Below are positions 10,351 through 21,972 of a stretch of 54,711 nucleotides of DNA, piece after piece. Under the pieces are notes generated by a model. The model was not told where the DNA came from and did not search any database. It saw only the letters and a list, made by a program, of their open reading frames with translations. This DNA comes from Thalassiosira profunda. Taxonomy: Eukaryota; Bacillariophyta; Thalassiosirophyceae; Thalassiosirales; Thalassiosiraceae. The stretch spans positions 1-54,711 of the forward strand of contig JALLAP010000003.1 in assembly GCA_036939355.1 (NCBI GenBank), written 5' to 3'. Numbering within the stretch: the stretch's first letter is position 1; each line of letters begins with the position of its first letter. The position numbers and the translations under genes are program-made.

Positions 10351-11540
10351 TCACGCCGTAGTGTGCCTCACGAGCTTGGGCGCCTCGATTGGCGGGAGCG
10401 TCGGAGGGAGCGTCGGCAGCATGTCGAGGTAGGCGCCCAGGGCGTGGTCGGCCCTCCTGGGGATGTGCGGGACGTATTGCCGAAGGAAGGGCTTCATGGT
10501 GCACGCGAGCCACGGGCGGTGCTGGATGAATCTCTGCGGCAAGTGGCAGGTTGCAGCAAGTGACATAAGATGTGAGCATTATGCAATGCATCGCTCTGCT
10601 CAAACGAATGCAGATTGCACCGAACCCGCCCTGGGCCGAATATTTGGGTCCAGGGAACTCACCTCGTGGCAAAAGGCCAAGGGCCCCCCGCCCGCCAGCC
10701 ACGGATGCCCCACCACGGCCGCGAAGCCGCTCATTTCGACCAGCTGCAAGAACGCCCCGGGATCGCCCGTGCAAAAGTGCCTGGGGCACACCTCTCCGAA
10801 GAAGCGACCCTCGTCGAGGATCGCAAAGGCCCGGCCGTGGGGCAGCCACGCGATCGTGTCGCGGTACGCCCCGCACGACAAAATCTGGTGCAAAAGTGCG
10901 GGGAAGGTGGCGGCGGCGTCGGGATCGTCCGCGAGAACGGCCACGTCCTGGCGGGAAACGTGGGCCAAATCCATGTGGGAGGGATGGCCGACGTTCCAGA
11001 AGTGCTCCGGGCCCAGGAACAACGAGAGGTCGTCGGCGGGGTCGTCGTGGTCGAGGATGCGCCCGTCGCTCGCGAAGGGCACGTCGATGCAGGGGGGCAC
11101 CTGGTCCGCGGGCGGCGGCCACGGGGCGAGCGTCGCGGCGCAGTGGTGGTGGAAGTAGCTCGGGCCGGGGGGCGGCGGCATCGCGTGCGCGGGGAGCCCC
11201 GGGGGCATCCGCGGGGGCAGGATGGGCAGGAGGCCGCCCAGCTTCAGAGCGGGCGCCGGCAGGGCCGCCTGCGGCATTGGTTGCAACGAACATATCTGTT
11301 AGCGGAGCATCATCATTGGTGCATCCGCGCTTTGCAAAAACTGGCGGCACAAACGATATGCGCATATCTGCCATTGCAACTCACATGACGTGCACCCTGC
11401 AAGGCGAGGCGGAGGAGGGCTCCGGCCGCGCCTTCCTCGAGCGCGGCGAGGTCCCAGTGCGCGGGGCACAGGAAGTAGTCGCCGCCGAACGCGACGCCGG
11501 GGTGGTCCTCGGGGTAGGCTGCGGGCAGAGGCGCCATCAT
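10351..11540 (-). CDS. HSF: HSF-type transcription factor, 3 exons
   Basis: Exons 11540-11385, 11268-10663 and 10533-10351 (minus strand) join at phase 0 to 314 residues. Introns of 116 and 129 bp have gtgagt donors and ccgcag acceptors. The DNA-binding domain lies at about residues 174-280: FPALLHQIL, then TIAWLPHGRAFAILD, FGEVCPRHF and FLQLVEMSGFAAVVG, followed by the wing ending CHE and, after the second intron, RFIQHRPWL and an Arg-Gln rich finish. This follows the heat-shock factor fold in order and spacing. The N-terminal 170 residues are Pro/His-rich and there is little after the domain, so no oligomerisation coiled coil is seen. HSF genes are strongly expanded in diatoms. It probably binds DNA in the nucleus; its targets are unknown. 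The start Met at 11540 is one of two adjacent Mets. Confidence 0.75.
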
Positions 11541-12651
11541 GGTGTCTGTCGGACGGAGGGGAGGGCGAGCGGTTGAATGTGCGCGAGGCCTCGAGCTTGT
11601 GAATGCACCAAGAGTATGTTGGACGACGGCAAGAGGAGTTTGTGAGCATTGTGAGATGCAGCAAAGGTTGGCGGTACTTCTTTGATTGTTTGAGTGATCG
11701 GCCTCCATTTTACCGCAACTCGCGAAGGCAGAGGCAGGCGCCTGTCCAACTCAGGTGCAACTTCAAGATGTCCACTTGTGAAGGCTTTTTTCTTTTTACA
11801 CGCTCTCGGAGAAATCTGAAGCCACGTGTCTTTTGTCTGTTCCTCGCGCGAATCAGTCCTCTGCGCCCATTCCTCTTGTTGATACATAGAGCTCGAAACA
11901 GCCTTTGCCTCTTTCGCCCCACGAATTCGCTCCCTAATCCTCTGTCGCGAAGAATGCTTCCTCTGTCGCGAATCCGTCCGAGACGTCTGTCGGTCCCGCA
12001 GTTGACACCTCTACTTAGGTTTCGCGCTTTTGGCCTGCCCGCGAATTCTCCGGACCGTCCGAGACCCCTTGGGGAGGTCGCTCCAGCGGCGAAATAGGCC
12101 ACAAATCCAGATGGCTGTTGACATCTGTGACAGTCGCAGCGTTGTATTGCAGGGGGTTATCCCTCGCCCTGCCCTCGCTTTCACAACAGGCTTTATCACT
12201 TCTCTGTCTCGCTGAGGAGGGACGAGGACGCACATCACAAGCTACGGGGACTGCGATGGAAAGCTGTGCAGATAGAGGGTAGAGGCTCGACTGCTACGGT
12301 ACCCCATGATAGGGGTTTCTCACTGCTGGGATAATAGCTCGGCACTCAACACCGGTTGGATGGGTAAATGCATTAGGAAGTAGTTCCGGCACCCTTTTGT
12401 TCCCCAATGAAAGGGTGCTTAGGATCTAAATGGATAGCAAATCATCGCGGCAGGCCTTTCGATATGGGAGAGTTATCCGTTCTGTTGTTCGCATCGACCC
12501 CGGCGTGTCATCCTCCTCTTTCCCACGAAACATATCGCGATCGATGGGCCTTCGGTTGCGCGACGCAGTATATCATATCGCATGCAGTGCCTTCCAATTT
12601 GCTGTCCAGTTGTACATCCAACAACCGCGCGTTGCGTGCACCTCCAAACGA
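11541..12651. other. Intergenic region, no gene seen
   Basis: About 1.1 kb upstream of the HSF gene and downstream of the minus-strand gene at 12652. Open frames are short, overlap on both strands and show no family resemblance. A repeated tctgtcgcga motif occurs near 11940-11970. No RNA gene or mobile element was recognised. Confidence 0.45.
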
Positions 12652-13374
12652 TCAAAAGAGGGCGCCACCCCGGGCCTTCTCGCCGTGGGCCATGCCCACA
12701 TCGATGATCGGTATCGCGACGTCGCCCCCTTCTAGCATCGATTCCAACACGGTCTCGTCGATGCTCCACACCTCGTCGGCCTCGGCGCCGTATCCCGGTC
12801 CTCCCCCGAGCGAGGGCACCGGGCGCTGTCCGTACCAGCCCACGCCGTAGTACGGCACCCCCTCCGGAAACCACCCCTCTCCTGTTGTGGAGTCCGTCGT
12901 TTGCAACTTGTTTAACCAGTAGGCCACCACGTCCGCCAATCGAATTGGACTCTCGTTATGCCTCGGGTCCAGAAAAAGATCGCTCGGGACGTCATCTTCG
13001 TGTCGTATGAGCGGCAGGACGGTTGCTCCCCGATTGCGCACGACGCACAATCGCAGCTGCGGGGGTGCACCGTCGTCGTCGCCCTTTTCACCTAGCGACG
13101 TTGATGCGGACATGGATGCGATGTAGCAGTCGAAGGGCAGCGCCACGAGGTCGTCGTCCGCCAGCTGATCGAGGGGCTGGTATTCTGAGATTGACGAGTG
13201 CAGCCGCGGCAGCAGCCATCGCCGCGTGCTGCTCGGCGTTCGGTGCACGAGGGTGGATGCAACGAAGGCCGGCGGCCGGCGGGTGATACAGGAGGCCCGG
13301 TCGCCCGCAGCTGCGGCAGCAACGCCGAGCACCAGTTCCAGTAACAACACTGTCGCCAGGGCGGCCATCATCAT
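12652..13374 (-). CDS. Unknown protein with signal or plastid-type presequence
   Basis: The open frame reaches 13497, but three consecutive Mets at 13374-13366 open a strong hydrophobic segment (AALATVLLLELVLGVAAAAA), so the first of them is taken as the start, giving 240 residues. After the signal comes an Arg/Pro-rich stretch (CITRRPPAFV) that could be a transit peptide with an AFV-type motif. The mature part has patches that look conserved, notably VPYYGVGWYGQRPVPSLGGG and the acidic region near DEVWSIDE. No known domain was recognised. The end GGDVAIPIIDVGMAHG may be a short buried strand. It is divergent from the DHODH gene with 191 bp between starts. Confidence 0.6.
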   Translation of the reverse strand: MMMAALATVLLLELVLGVAAAAAGDRASCITRRPPAFVASTLVHRTPSSTRRWLLPRLHSSISEYQPLDQLADDDLVALPFDCYIASMSASTSLGEKGDDDGAPPQLRLCVVRNRGATVLPLIRHEDDVPSDLFLDPRHNESPIRLADVVAYWLNKLQTTDSTTGEGWFPEGVPYYGVGWYGQRPVPSLGGGPGYGAEADEVWSIDETVLESMLEGGDVAIPIIDVGMAHGEKARGGALF

Positions 13375-13565
13375 CGCCGCGTGTGTCCCTTTTTTGTTGG
13401 GCGGGCTGCACTGCTGTCTGTTGCATCTGAGGGCGCTCGCACTAGTGGTACTATTCCTACGTGGGTGGTCAAAGATATCTCCGAGGCGAGCACGCAAAGT
13501 AGTGCCCGCTCAAACCTCAAACCCTGTCAAACCCGGTCGGTGCACGCTGCACCGAGCAACTAACC

Positions 13566-15008
13566 ATGGCCAAGCCCGACCTCTCCACCACCGTCGCGGG
13601 CATCCCGCTCACGAGCTGCGTGTACAACGCCTCCGGGCCGCGCACCGGCAGCTCCGCGGCGATGAAAAAGATTGCCGCCAGCGCCGCGGGCGGGGTCCTC
13701 GCCAAGAGCGCCACCGTCGAGAGCCAGAAGGGCAACGACATGCCCCGGTGAGCTGATGGTTGAGGCGATTTTGCAATTCGTGGCTGTTGTGCTTGTGGGC
13801 GGGCGCTAGGTCGCTCCTGCTGCCGAGCATCGCCTGCATCGATAAATATCTGATGTGCACATCTCATGCACCATCTGACACATCACATCTCATGCACCAC
13901 CCTTGGGTTGCTGCGTGTACACCGATAAATATTTGTTGTGCACATCTCATACACATCTCATGCACCACCTGACACATCACTCTCTGCACCATCTCACAAC
14001 CACCGCAGGACGTGGCACGAGGACGACGGGGCCGCGAGCCTCAACTCGGAGGGCCTCCCCAACGCCGGCATCGACTACTACCTCTCTCCCACGACCATCG
14101 CCGACACCATGGGCGACAATCCGTCGGGCAAGGCGTACATGGTGAGCATCAGTGGAAAGACATTGAAGGACAACCTCCACATGCTCGAGAAAATCACCGC
14201 GGCAGTAAAAGAGCGGCCGGGGGAGATCGCCTGCGTGGAATTGAACCTGGCGTGTCCCAACATCGTCGGCAAGCCCACCATCGGGTATGATTTTGAGCAG
14301 ATGGAAGACGTCATGAAAGCCGTGGCTTCGCTTCCCTGCTTCAGCGGCAAAACTCCATTGCTCCCGCTGGGGGTGAAGCTGCCGCCCTATTTCGACCGAC
14401 CGCACTTTATTGCAGCCGCGGCGATACTCAACAAATACAAGAAGATACTGGGATACGCGGCCAGCATCAACACCATTGGCAACGCGTTGGCAATCGATTA
14501 TGTCGCGGAAATGCCGGCGGTCCGGGCCAAGGGCGGGTTCGCCGGCCTCTCCGGACCGGCCGTCAAGTACACCGCCCTGGCGAACGTGAAGCAAATGCGG
14601 GAGCTCCTCGACGACTCCATCGACGTGGTGGGGGCGGGCGGCGTCCGGAGCGGACGGGACGCGTTCGAGATGATCCTGTGCGGTGCGGCGGCGGTGCAGG
14701 TGGGGACGTGCCACTGGACCGAGGGGCCCGGGTGCTTCGATCGGATCTGCGACGAGTTGCGGGCCATCATGGCGGAGCGGGGATATGCGAACGTGGACGA
14801 TTTCCGGGGCGGGCTGAAGGAGTGGTCGAAGGAGGGGGCGGCGCGGTCGAGGGAGGCGCGGGTGGCAGAGAGGAAGGCCGAGGGCGGCGGCGGGGAGGGA
14901 GCGGCGACGAAGAAAGGAGGAGACGCAAACCAGACGATTCTTATCGCGGTGCTGATTGCCATCATTGCAGTGCTGCTGGCCGACAAGTTTGGGGTCGTGT
15001 CGTTGTGA
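13566..15008 (+). CDS. DHODH: Dihydroorotate dehydrogenase, class 1 (fumarate-type) with C-terminal membrane segment
   Basis: Exons 13566-13747 and 14009-15008 join in phase (intron 261 bp, gtgagc donor, ccgcag acceptor) to 393 residues. The enzyme oxidises dihydroorotate to orotate in pyrimidine synthesis. It follows the soluble class 1A family of Lactococcus, yeast Ura1 and trypanosomes: NASGPRTGS near residue 20, LNSEGLPNAGIDYYL at 72-86, the active-site loop ELNLACPNIVGKP with Cys143, VKLPPYFDRPHF, NTIGNAL, and the FMN phosphate site VVGAGGVRSGRDAFE followed by CGAAAVQVGT. After the normal end there is a charged Gly-rich linker and then a hydrophobic stretch of about 18 residues (ILIAVLIAIIAVLLADKF) that looks like a tail anchor. 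That tail is not part of the usual class 1 enzyme, which is cytosolic. Confidence 0.92.
13840..13980. repeat. Imperfect direct repeats inside DHODH intron
   Basis: The intron contains two copies of a block of about 45 bp that begins cgataaatat and runs through gtgcacatctcat and gcacca to ctgacacatca. Copy one starts at 13840 and copy two at 13923; the second carries a small extra acacatctcat duplication. This explains why the intron is longer than its neighbours. Confidence 0.75.
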
Positions 15009-15252
15009 AAGTCTGACGCAGGCGGACGCCCCAGAGCACGGACAAGACCCCAGAGGTTGAGGAGGCTGCTGTTTGGAGATGTTGTGTGAGAAGAGCGGTC
15101 GATGAGTGAGTGCTGGGGGCTGTTGGATCGAAGAAGTTGCAAAATCGCCCTCTACATAAAAGAACTTCCGGCAAGTACTGTGCATTTGTTCATGTCGTGG
15201 TGTCATACCACATCGACCTTTGGCAATAAAAGTCGACGACTCCTCTCTATTC

Positions 15253-17355
15253 CTACATCTGCTTGCCTTCTCCTGATTCCATTTGTCCTCTTTCAAAGTG
15301 TCCCGACTGGCCGAGCAATATCCCGTTCATGGCCAACGTGTTCGCCGACATCGACCGCTTCATCTTTCGCCGAAAGTGCTTGGGCAGGCTGCTGTTGACG
15401 TACGACACGTGGCACTCCGTCACCAGCGAGTGGAAGGTATCCCAGTCGTCCGGCACGGGGTTGGCCCCCCAGATGCCCACGTCGTACCGCGACGCGAGAT
15501 TCCGCATCGCTTTCGACCCCTCGGGGCCCAGCATCGACTTTTGGTATTGCATGTACACGCCGTCGAGGGTGCCGCCGTCGCCGCCGCGGAGCCACCCGTC
15601 GAGTTTGGCCACCTTCTCCGGCTTTGTGATGTCCACGAACAGCTCGTAGTCCGCCTTGGGGGTCTCGGCCACCGTGATCAACAACAGCTTTGGGAACGAC
15701 TGGGCGATATCGTCGGCCGGAGAGGGATCCTTCTTCTCCTCGTGCGACGAGAAATGCTGAAGGTTGCTGTGCACCTTGTGTATGGGCAAGAATGTCGACG
15801 ATTGGGACATGGTGTTGTCGGTTTCGGCCAGATTCAGGCCCAGTCCTACCGAACCCATGTCAGCTTTTGGGTCCACCAATTGCATCCCCAGACCAAACAT
15901 GTCCCGCGAATCCAGCCGGTTGTGACCTCCCATCCCCATCACTGACGGGACGCGGCCGTGCGATGGTTTGCGATGGTGCGATATCATGGATGGGGTGGGC
16001 AGAGGACTCGATGACAGGGTGCTTCCCAATGCAATGTTGGATATCACTGGACCCTTCAACGGGTGGAAACCCTCCTGCCCCGCATTCGCTTCCGTGGGTA
16101 TTTGTATTGGCACCGACGTCGTGTGAGCATGGCCGGGGCCCGCAGGTTCGATGAGATTCTGCTGTTGCTCCTTTTGCTTCGCATTGTACAGCGCCTCGAA
16201 CACCGCCGCCATCTCTTTCCGGAGGCTGTGCATGATGAAGGCGTCGAAACTCATTACCACGGCCACATGCTCCATCAGTTGCGGGTGCCTCACGAACATG
16301 CGAGCGAGGGCAGGCCCCGCCTCCGTGTTCCCTGCTTTGATTTCGACGATCATCTTGGCATTGCCCCCAATGGCGGCCGCCGACCGCAACACATCGAAAA
16401 GGAGGGGTGGGCGCGCGCCGGATTTAAGCGGGCAGTTGATGAGCTCCTTGAAGGTGAGGTCCCTCACGGTCCGGTTGCACAGCGGCGAGGTGGGGTCCAT
16501 CCCCAGCCGCGCAAAGTTCTCGTCGTGGGCCAGGATGATCCGCTCTGGTTTGTATGCGAACCATAACACATGAGTGAACTATATTTTGGAGACAAGGCGA
16601 GAAAATTATCAACAACATAACAACTCACCGTCCTTCGTCAGGGCGATGTCGCACTCGCACAGGTGCAGCCCGTTCGTCCAGGCCGCCTCGTACGCCATCA
16701 GCGAATTCTCCAGAGGGCGGACGTCGCTCCGATCGTGGATGCTGTGGAAGCCGCGGTGCGCCACCAAAAACGGAATATAGATGGGATCGATGCTCTCGAC
16801 CATGCCCCGGAGCCACTGCAGTTCCTTCTTCCTCCGCTCGACATTCTCTGCGTCCATGTCCTTTTTGTTGCCGAAATACCCCCCGCTCAGCACCGCCACA
16901 TCGCGCAGGTCCTCGTCCATTGTGGCCAACTTTCGAAGGCGCCTGTTCTCGTCCCGGACCGATTTGGGGGTTTCCGTGTCCTCCTTCGAGGGCGAGCCAG
17001 CGAGAGATTCCGTCAGAGAGGCGTCGTCCTCGTCAATGCTCAGCAAATGCCTCAGCAGAGCCAGGCCCGCCTCCAAGCTCGCCAAACTCCCGGTGAAGTT
17101 GCTCGCGTAAACCTCCGGCAACAGCTTGGCGCTGAGCAGATACGAGTGCCGATCCAACTTGTAATGCATCTTGTCGAACTTCTTCACCAGCTTGCGCAAT
17201 GCCTCGGCGTTAATCAGGGCCGTGGCGTGAATGTCTTTTAGGAAGCTGAACGTCTCCTGCGCCCGGGAACTGGGCACGGCCTGGACGTACATTTGCAACG
17301 CCGCGTCCGGCAAGGCCCCTCGCACCGCCTCCTCGAAATCATTGTGTTTTTCGTT

Positions 17356-17411
<56 letters not shown>

Positions 17412-18278
17412 TGTCGTCGCCCTGGCCGAAGCTCATTATCCCCTCAAAGACCTAATCATGTGCATGATTAGAGGTGTGTGAGATGATGTGCTCATGAGAG
17501 ATTGCTGCCTTCTCAACCGCAAACAGAAACAATGGACACGAGATGTGCACCCCCCAAAACCTCCACTCACCTCGCTCCAAAACAGCTGCATCGCCCGGTC
17601 AAAGTCGGCGCTCGCCCGCTTCAAACATATCCTCCACTCGGTCCGAAACCTTTGCGCGAAGAAGTGGGCCTGCGCTTCCCTATCTTGCTCCGTCGCCAAA
17701 TTGTTGGCATCGGGCACATTGTCGTTGCACGGATCGTCGTACCCGTAATCGTCCGGGATGACCTGCGCTGCTCCCGTGGGTTTGCGACCCGCGATGAGGA
17801 GGTTTTTTACGGCCGCGGCGAGCTCGGCGCCCGTCCCGGCGTTGAGGGTCACGGCCGAAGCGGTGACGGCGGGGACGTCGTCGACCATGTCGGCGATGTC
17901 GAGATGCGATGTGTGTTTGACATCGGATGCGGTGGGAGACGACACAGCATCGTCGTCTCCCCCGAACAGGGCGGTCAGCCCCGCGGTCGATTTGGACTGG
18001 GGCGGCTCCGCCCGCTTTTCGATCTGCCGCAATTCCGGCTCCGACTGCCCCTCGTGGAGCGGCGTCTCGGCGCGGCTCCCATTCTGCAGCGGGGGCGTGA
18101 ACACCGGCGAGGCCAGCGCCGACACGGCGGCCGGGGTGGCCGGCGGGGGCGGGGGCGGCTTGTGGAGCTCGATGCACGTCTTGTGCTGCACCTCCTTGTA
18201 GGGGACGACGTAGAGGCGCCGCGCCGAATCGAGCTCGTTGGCCACGAAGAAGTCGACGTGCCGGCCGAACTTCACCAT
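15253..18278 (-). CDS. SPX-domain glycerophosphodiester phosphodiesterase, 3 exons
   Basis: Exons 18278-17571, about 17451-16629 and 16544-15253 (minus) give about 940 residues; the second exon may instead begin at 17442, and either choice keeps frame. The N-terminus MVKFGRHVDFFV and the region ending near residue 390 form an SPX domain, a sensor of inositol pyrophosphates and hence of phosphate status, interrupted by a long low-complexity insert. From about residue 464 the catalytic TIM barrel appears: AHRGF, ENSLMAYEAAW, the metal ligands in CECDIALTKD, and LAHDEN after the last intron. The C-terminal part (GVYMQY, VGIWGANP) completes the barrel. The order resembles yeast Gde1, which releases choline and glycerol-3-phosphate from glycerophosphocholine, but no ankyrin repeats are seen between the two domains. 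A role in phosphate scavenging is inferred. Start is 533 bp from the divergent ammonium transporter. Confidence 0.88.
17356..17410. repeat. GTC/GAC trinucleotide microsatellite
   Basis: About 18 uninterrupted GTC units on the plus strand, coding for an aspartate run in the SPX part of the SPX-GDPD protein (minus strand). It sits just after the second exon begins. Length is likely to vary between strains. Confidence 0.95.
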
Positions 18279-18811
18279 CTTGGTTCACCCGCGCGTGGAT
18301 TGCAATTGCAAATCAATATCGATGGTCGGCCGCGAGGAAATATGGCGCCCGGGAAGGCCGCCGCGGCGGTGAAGCGCCTCGTAAATGAATTGAGAGCGGG
18401 GGGGGTGTGCGTGGCCGTGGCGTTGACTCCTCCAACTCCGTCAGTCGCTGCGGGTTGGAACTTGGGCGGTGAATGACGACGCACGACGACTGTTGCGATC
18501 GAGGAAAGAAGAAGAGAGGTTTCAGGGAAGCTTCTCGAGAGACGCAATCCCCTCGTAGACAACAAAGGAATTCTTACGTGATTTGGAGGGAATCCGAATC
18601 TTTGGGAATCTCGAGTACCTATGTAGGAGCGTTAAGAGTACTCGTACGTACGATAAGTAGGTTCAAATCCGAGCAACTGATGTTGCACTCGCGAATTCGC
18701 GAACTGCCCGCACCAACACCAAACACCAACCTTGCTCGAGACACCCGGCAGCGCAGCGGAGGGAAGATGATAGCGCCCGGCGCGTTGGCATAAATACGCA
18801 CATCCTCCATC

Positions 18812-20790
18812 ATGGCCGATGAGGCCAACGACAACCACGCGGACGACGCGACGTGGGTAAGTTAGGATGTTGGGATTGGCAGCGACACGTCTCGTGATTC
18901 TGCTCACATCACATGTCCTTCGTTGCACGCGCAGGTCCTCACGAGCGCCTTCATCATATTGACGATGCAATCGGGCTTCGGGCTTTTAGAGATGGGCTCC
19001 TCCTCGCCCGGATTCGAGGTCAACATCATGACGAAGAACGTGATGGACGTCGTCTTTGGGGCGCTCACGTATTGGTTCGTCGGGTATGGATTGAGCTACG
19101 GCGAGCCGTCGAACCCCTTCATGGGGATGGGAGGTGAGTGTGATTGTTATTCATATCATGTGTGCACTTTCTATCGAACGCAACCAGCTCACGCAGTCCA
19201 TTAGACTTCATGCCGGGCGAATCGTATTCGCACGAGGAGTCTGGGTTGATTTATTCTCAGTACATCTTCCAGTTCAGCTTCGCAGCCACGGCCACCACGA
19301 TCGTCAGCGGCGCCGTGGCGATGAGGATGCGGTTTCTCATCTACTGCGCCTACTCGGTCTACGCGATTGTGGTCTATGCCTTCGTGGCGCACTGGGTGTG
19401 GGCCGAGAACGGGTGGCTCCGAACGATGGGCGTGTACGACTTCGCCGGAGGGGGGCCCGTGCATATCCTCGGAGGTACAAGCGCGCTCATTGCGGTGAAG
19501 TTCGTTGGGCCACGGACGGGGTACTTCCAGCGGGGCAACAATCGGACCAAGTTTGCAGCGTCGTCGCCAGCCTCAACGCTTTTTGGATTGTTCATGCTCT
19601 GGTGGGGATGGATTGGCTTTAATTGTGGGTCTACTTTTGGGATCACCGGCATGCGGTGGATCGTCGCCTCGAGAGCGGGCATGATAACTATCAACGCGTC
19701 GGCAGCGGGAGGGGCTGTGTCACTGCTCTACACTCTTCGAAAGACGGGACGGAAGCAGGTCCGCGTCCATCATCTAGTGCACGGGATTCTGGGAGCGCTG
19801 GTATCGACTTCACCCACCTGCGCCGTGATTCACTCGTGGCAGGCACTTATTATCGGAGCTATTGGGGCGGTGTTGGCCAATATTTCCAACACGCTGCTAA
19901 AGCGAGTGAAGATCGACGACCCTGTTGGAGCAATCGGAGTCCACGCTGGCGGTGCCATCTGGGGCTACATTGCCGTCGGGCTTTTCGCAGATAGTGAGCT
20001 ACCGGGAGTGAACGTCATGGATGGATTATTTGCCGGTGGCGGGGGAAAGCTTCTCGGCCTTCAGCTGCTTGCCGTCGTCTCCATCATGGCATGGTCGTTG
20101 GTGATAGTGACTCCGTTCTTCTACCTCGCCGGGGTAGTTTCGTCAAAGGACTGGAAAGATCCGAGGTCTGGTCTTCGGATCACAAAGCAGCATGAGCTGC
20201 TCGGTGAGGACAAGTTTCTCCACGGAATAGAGTTTCCGTTCGACCAGTCGATGTACTTTGAACCAACAGGCTCTACTGGGAGTCAGTCCTCAATCAATGG
20301 CAGCGGAGAGAGTGACAAGCAACAGATGGACGACGCAATGCCGAACGACCACAGTGATGAAGAGGACCCGTGTCTTTCAAGCGATTTACCCATTAGTGTC
20401 TCAATGGCGGATGCGAGGCGTGTTTCATGCCTGAAAGCCGCACAACTCGAGTCCTACTCCTCCATGCTGGACGAGGAAGTGAATATGAGCAGCGCTTCAG
20501 AAATCTTTAGCGATGAAAAAGAGGACGATGCGGAAGAAACGGGGGCATCGCCACCACTACAATCAACCAGACCAAATAGGATCCACCGCCGACCACGGAA
20601 AGGAAATAGCAAAAACTCCTTGGGAACTCTGAGGAGCAGTGCGACGGGATCAGTACCCAGAGGAACCGTGGGGGGCATCCGCTTCGAAACTCCCATTGGA
20701 TCTACGGCTCAGACTGCAACAAATGGTGCCCGTGCTGAGGAAAGGGCGCACACGAAAAGCAATCGCCGCCGTTCAGGAATATTCCCGTGA
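18812..20790 (+). CDS. AMT: Ammonium transporter (AMT family), copy 1, 3 exons
   Basis: Exons 18812-18856, 18935-19133 and 19205-20790 join to 609 residues. Introns are 78 and 71 bp. The protein is a multi-pass membrane transporter that moves ammonium across the plasma membrane. Family marks: AGGGPVHILGG after the fifth helix, WWGWIGFNCGS, the pore histidine pair region (VHHLVHGILGALVSTSPTC and GAIGVHAGGAIWGYIAVG), and GGGKLLGLQLLAV. The last 150 residues are a long hydrophilic, Ser/Asp/Glu-rich cytoplasmic tail that is divergent from copy 2 and may be regulatory. The start ATG is followed by MADEANDNHADDATW, nearly identical in the second copy. It is divergent from SPX-GDPD, which places a nitrogen and a phosphate gene on one 533-bp promoter interval. 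Confidence 0.92.
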
Positions 20791-21071
20791 CACGAGGTCT
20801 GAGGCTAACTCTTATCGGTTGCACCCACTGATACATTTTTTTGTAGGAATGGGAGAACAATGTGTTGTTGCAGCGGACCTTGGTCACAAGTAGATGCTCT
20901 GGCTCCGGCTGCTTCGAATCCCCTGCAAATGCAGTCAGTCACCGAATGGTAGCTGAGGTACGTAAGTACGTGGCAAGCCACGCCCACGCTCGCTCGCTCG
21001 CCCCCCATCACACCTCTCCGCCATCCCACTCACGCCGGCCCGCTCCCCGCGGATACGCAGCGCGCGCAGTT

Positions 21072-21797
21072 ATGGTTGGTCTATTCGGCGGGTCCATCGT
21101 CACCTCCATCCCGCCGTCGTGGCGCGATGTGTCTCAGGTGCGGCAGGTGCCAGGTAGGCTGTCTCTTTGCATCTGATGTGTTGATGTGTTCCCTTCTGCT
21201 CGCGCTGCTCGCTCAACTCGGATCGACCCAACCCGGCGTCACGCTATCTCTGCGCGGCCGCGCCCGAACAAACATGCAGACAACCAAGAGGTCTACCAAG
21301 CGTGCGAGGAGGAATCCGGCGCCGTGCTTGTCGTCGAGATACTCGAACACCAATCTGATGTCCAGAATGCCGACGCGTGCTCCTTCTTCCTCAAGGATTT
21401 GGCAGATGCCAACGAGGCCTCGCTGGGGGAGCAGCAAATTCATTCGGGCCGGATAATAGACCTAATTCACGATCGGGAGGGGAGGGAGCGGACGCTGCCC
21501 AAATTTTCGTTGCCGGAGCCTCTGCCGAACGCGGGTCGATTACACGCATGCATTGCATCGGGGTCCCAGAAGGTGGCGCAGGGAAAGGGAAATAAAACAG
21601 CAGAATGGGTAGATGTGGAAGTTTGCGTGCTGCGGCTGGCAAACGTGGGCACGGACCTGATGATATCGCTGAGCGTTCCTCGCCGGAGATCATGTGAACG
21701 GGAGGGGGTTGGTGAGACGAGAGACGAGGAACAAAGCGAGGTATTCAACGAGGTGCTGGCCCAGTTCAACATTTGCGATTGGGGTCTGTTCGGCTGA
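21072..21797 (+). CDS. MOG1: MOG1-like Ran-binding protein (RANGRF), 2 exons
   Basis: Exon 1 (21072-21153) codes MVGLFGGSIVTSIPPSWRDV and on to QVP, and exon 2 starts at 21280 with the rest of a GAC codon, giving the family hallmark VPDNQEVY. The product has 199 residues, the usual length. The N-terminal FGG..V..IP..WRDVSQVR pattern, the EESGAVLVVEILEHQ strand and the helix with SFFLKDLADANE all follow Mog1. Mog1 binds Ran and helps nuclear transport; this gene is therefore a housekeeping gene lying between two inverted ammonium transporters. The intron is 126 bp with donor gtaggc. An insertion of Gly/Lys-rich residues near 130 is unusual. Confidence 0.9.
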
Positions 21798-21972
21798 CCT
21801 GGCTGAGCGATTATCATATGCAGGCATACGTGCATGGGAAGAACATGTTCCTTGCGTGGTATGTATGCATGGCCCGCTGGCAGCGGAGAATCACGTTGAT
21901 CGGTACTATACTGCACAATGGATAGACAGAGCTTCGCACTATCGGGAGTACATATCTAATATGATATGAGCT

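Noticed and set aside
10100..11374. 422-residue open frame on the minus strand covering the HSF gene
   Set aside because: It is a different frame from the HSF domain and reads through both introns; its sequence is low-complexity Arg/Pro/Ala.
13977..15296. 439-residue open frame on the minus strand
   Set aside because: Antisense of DHODH exon 2; GC-rich coding DNA often leaves the opposite strand open.
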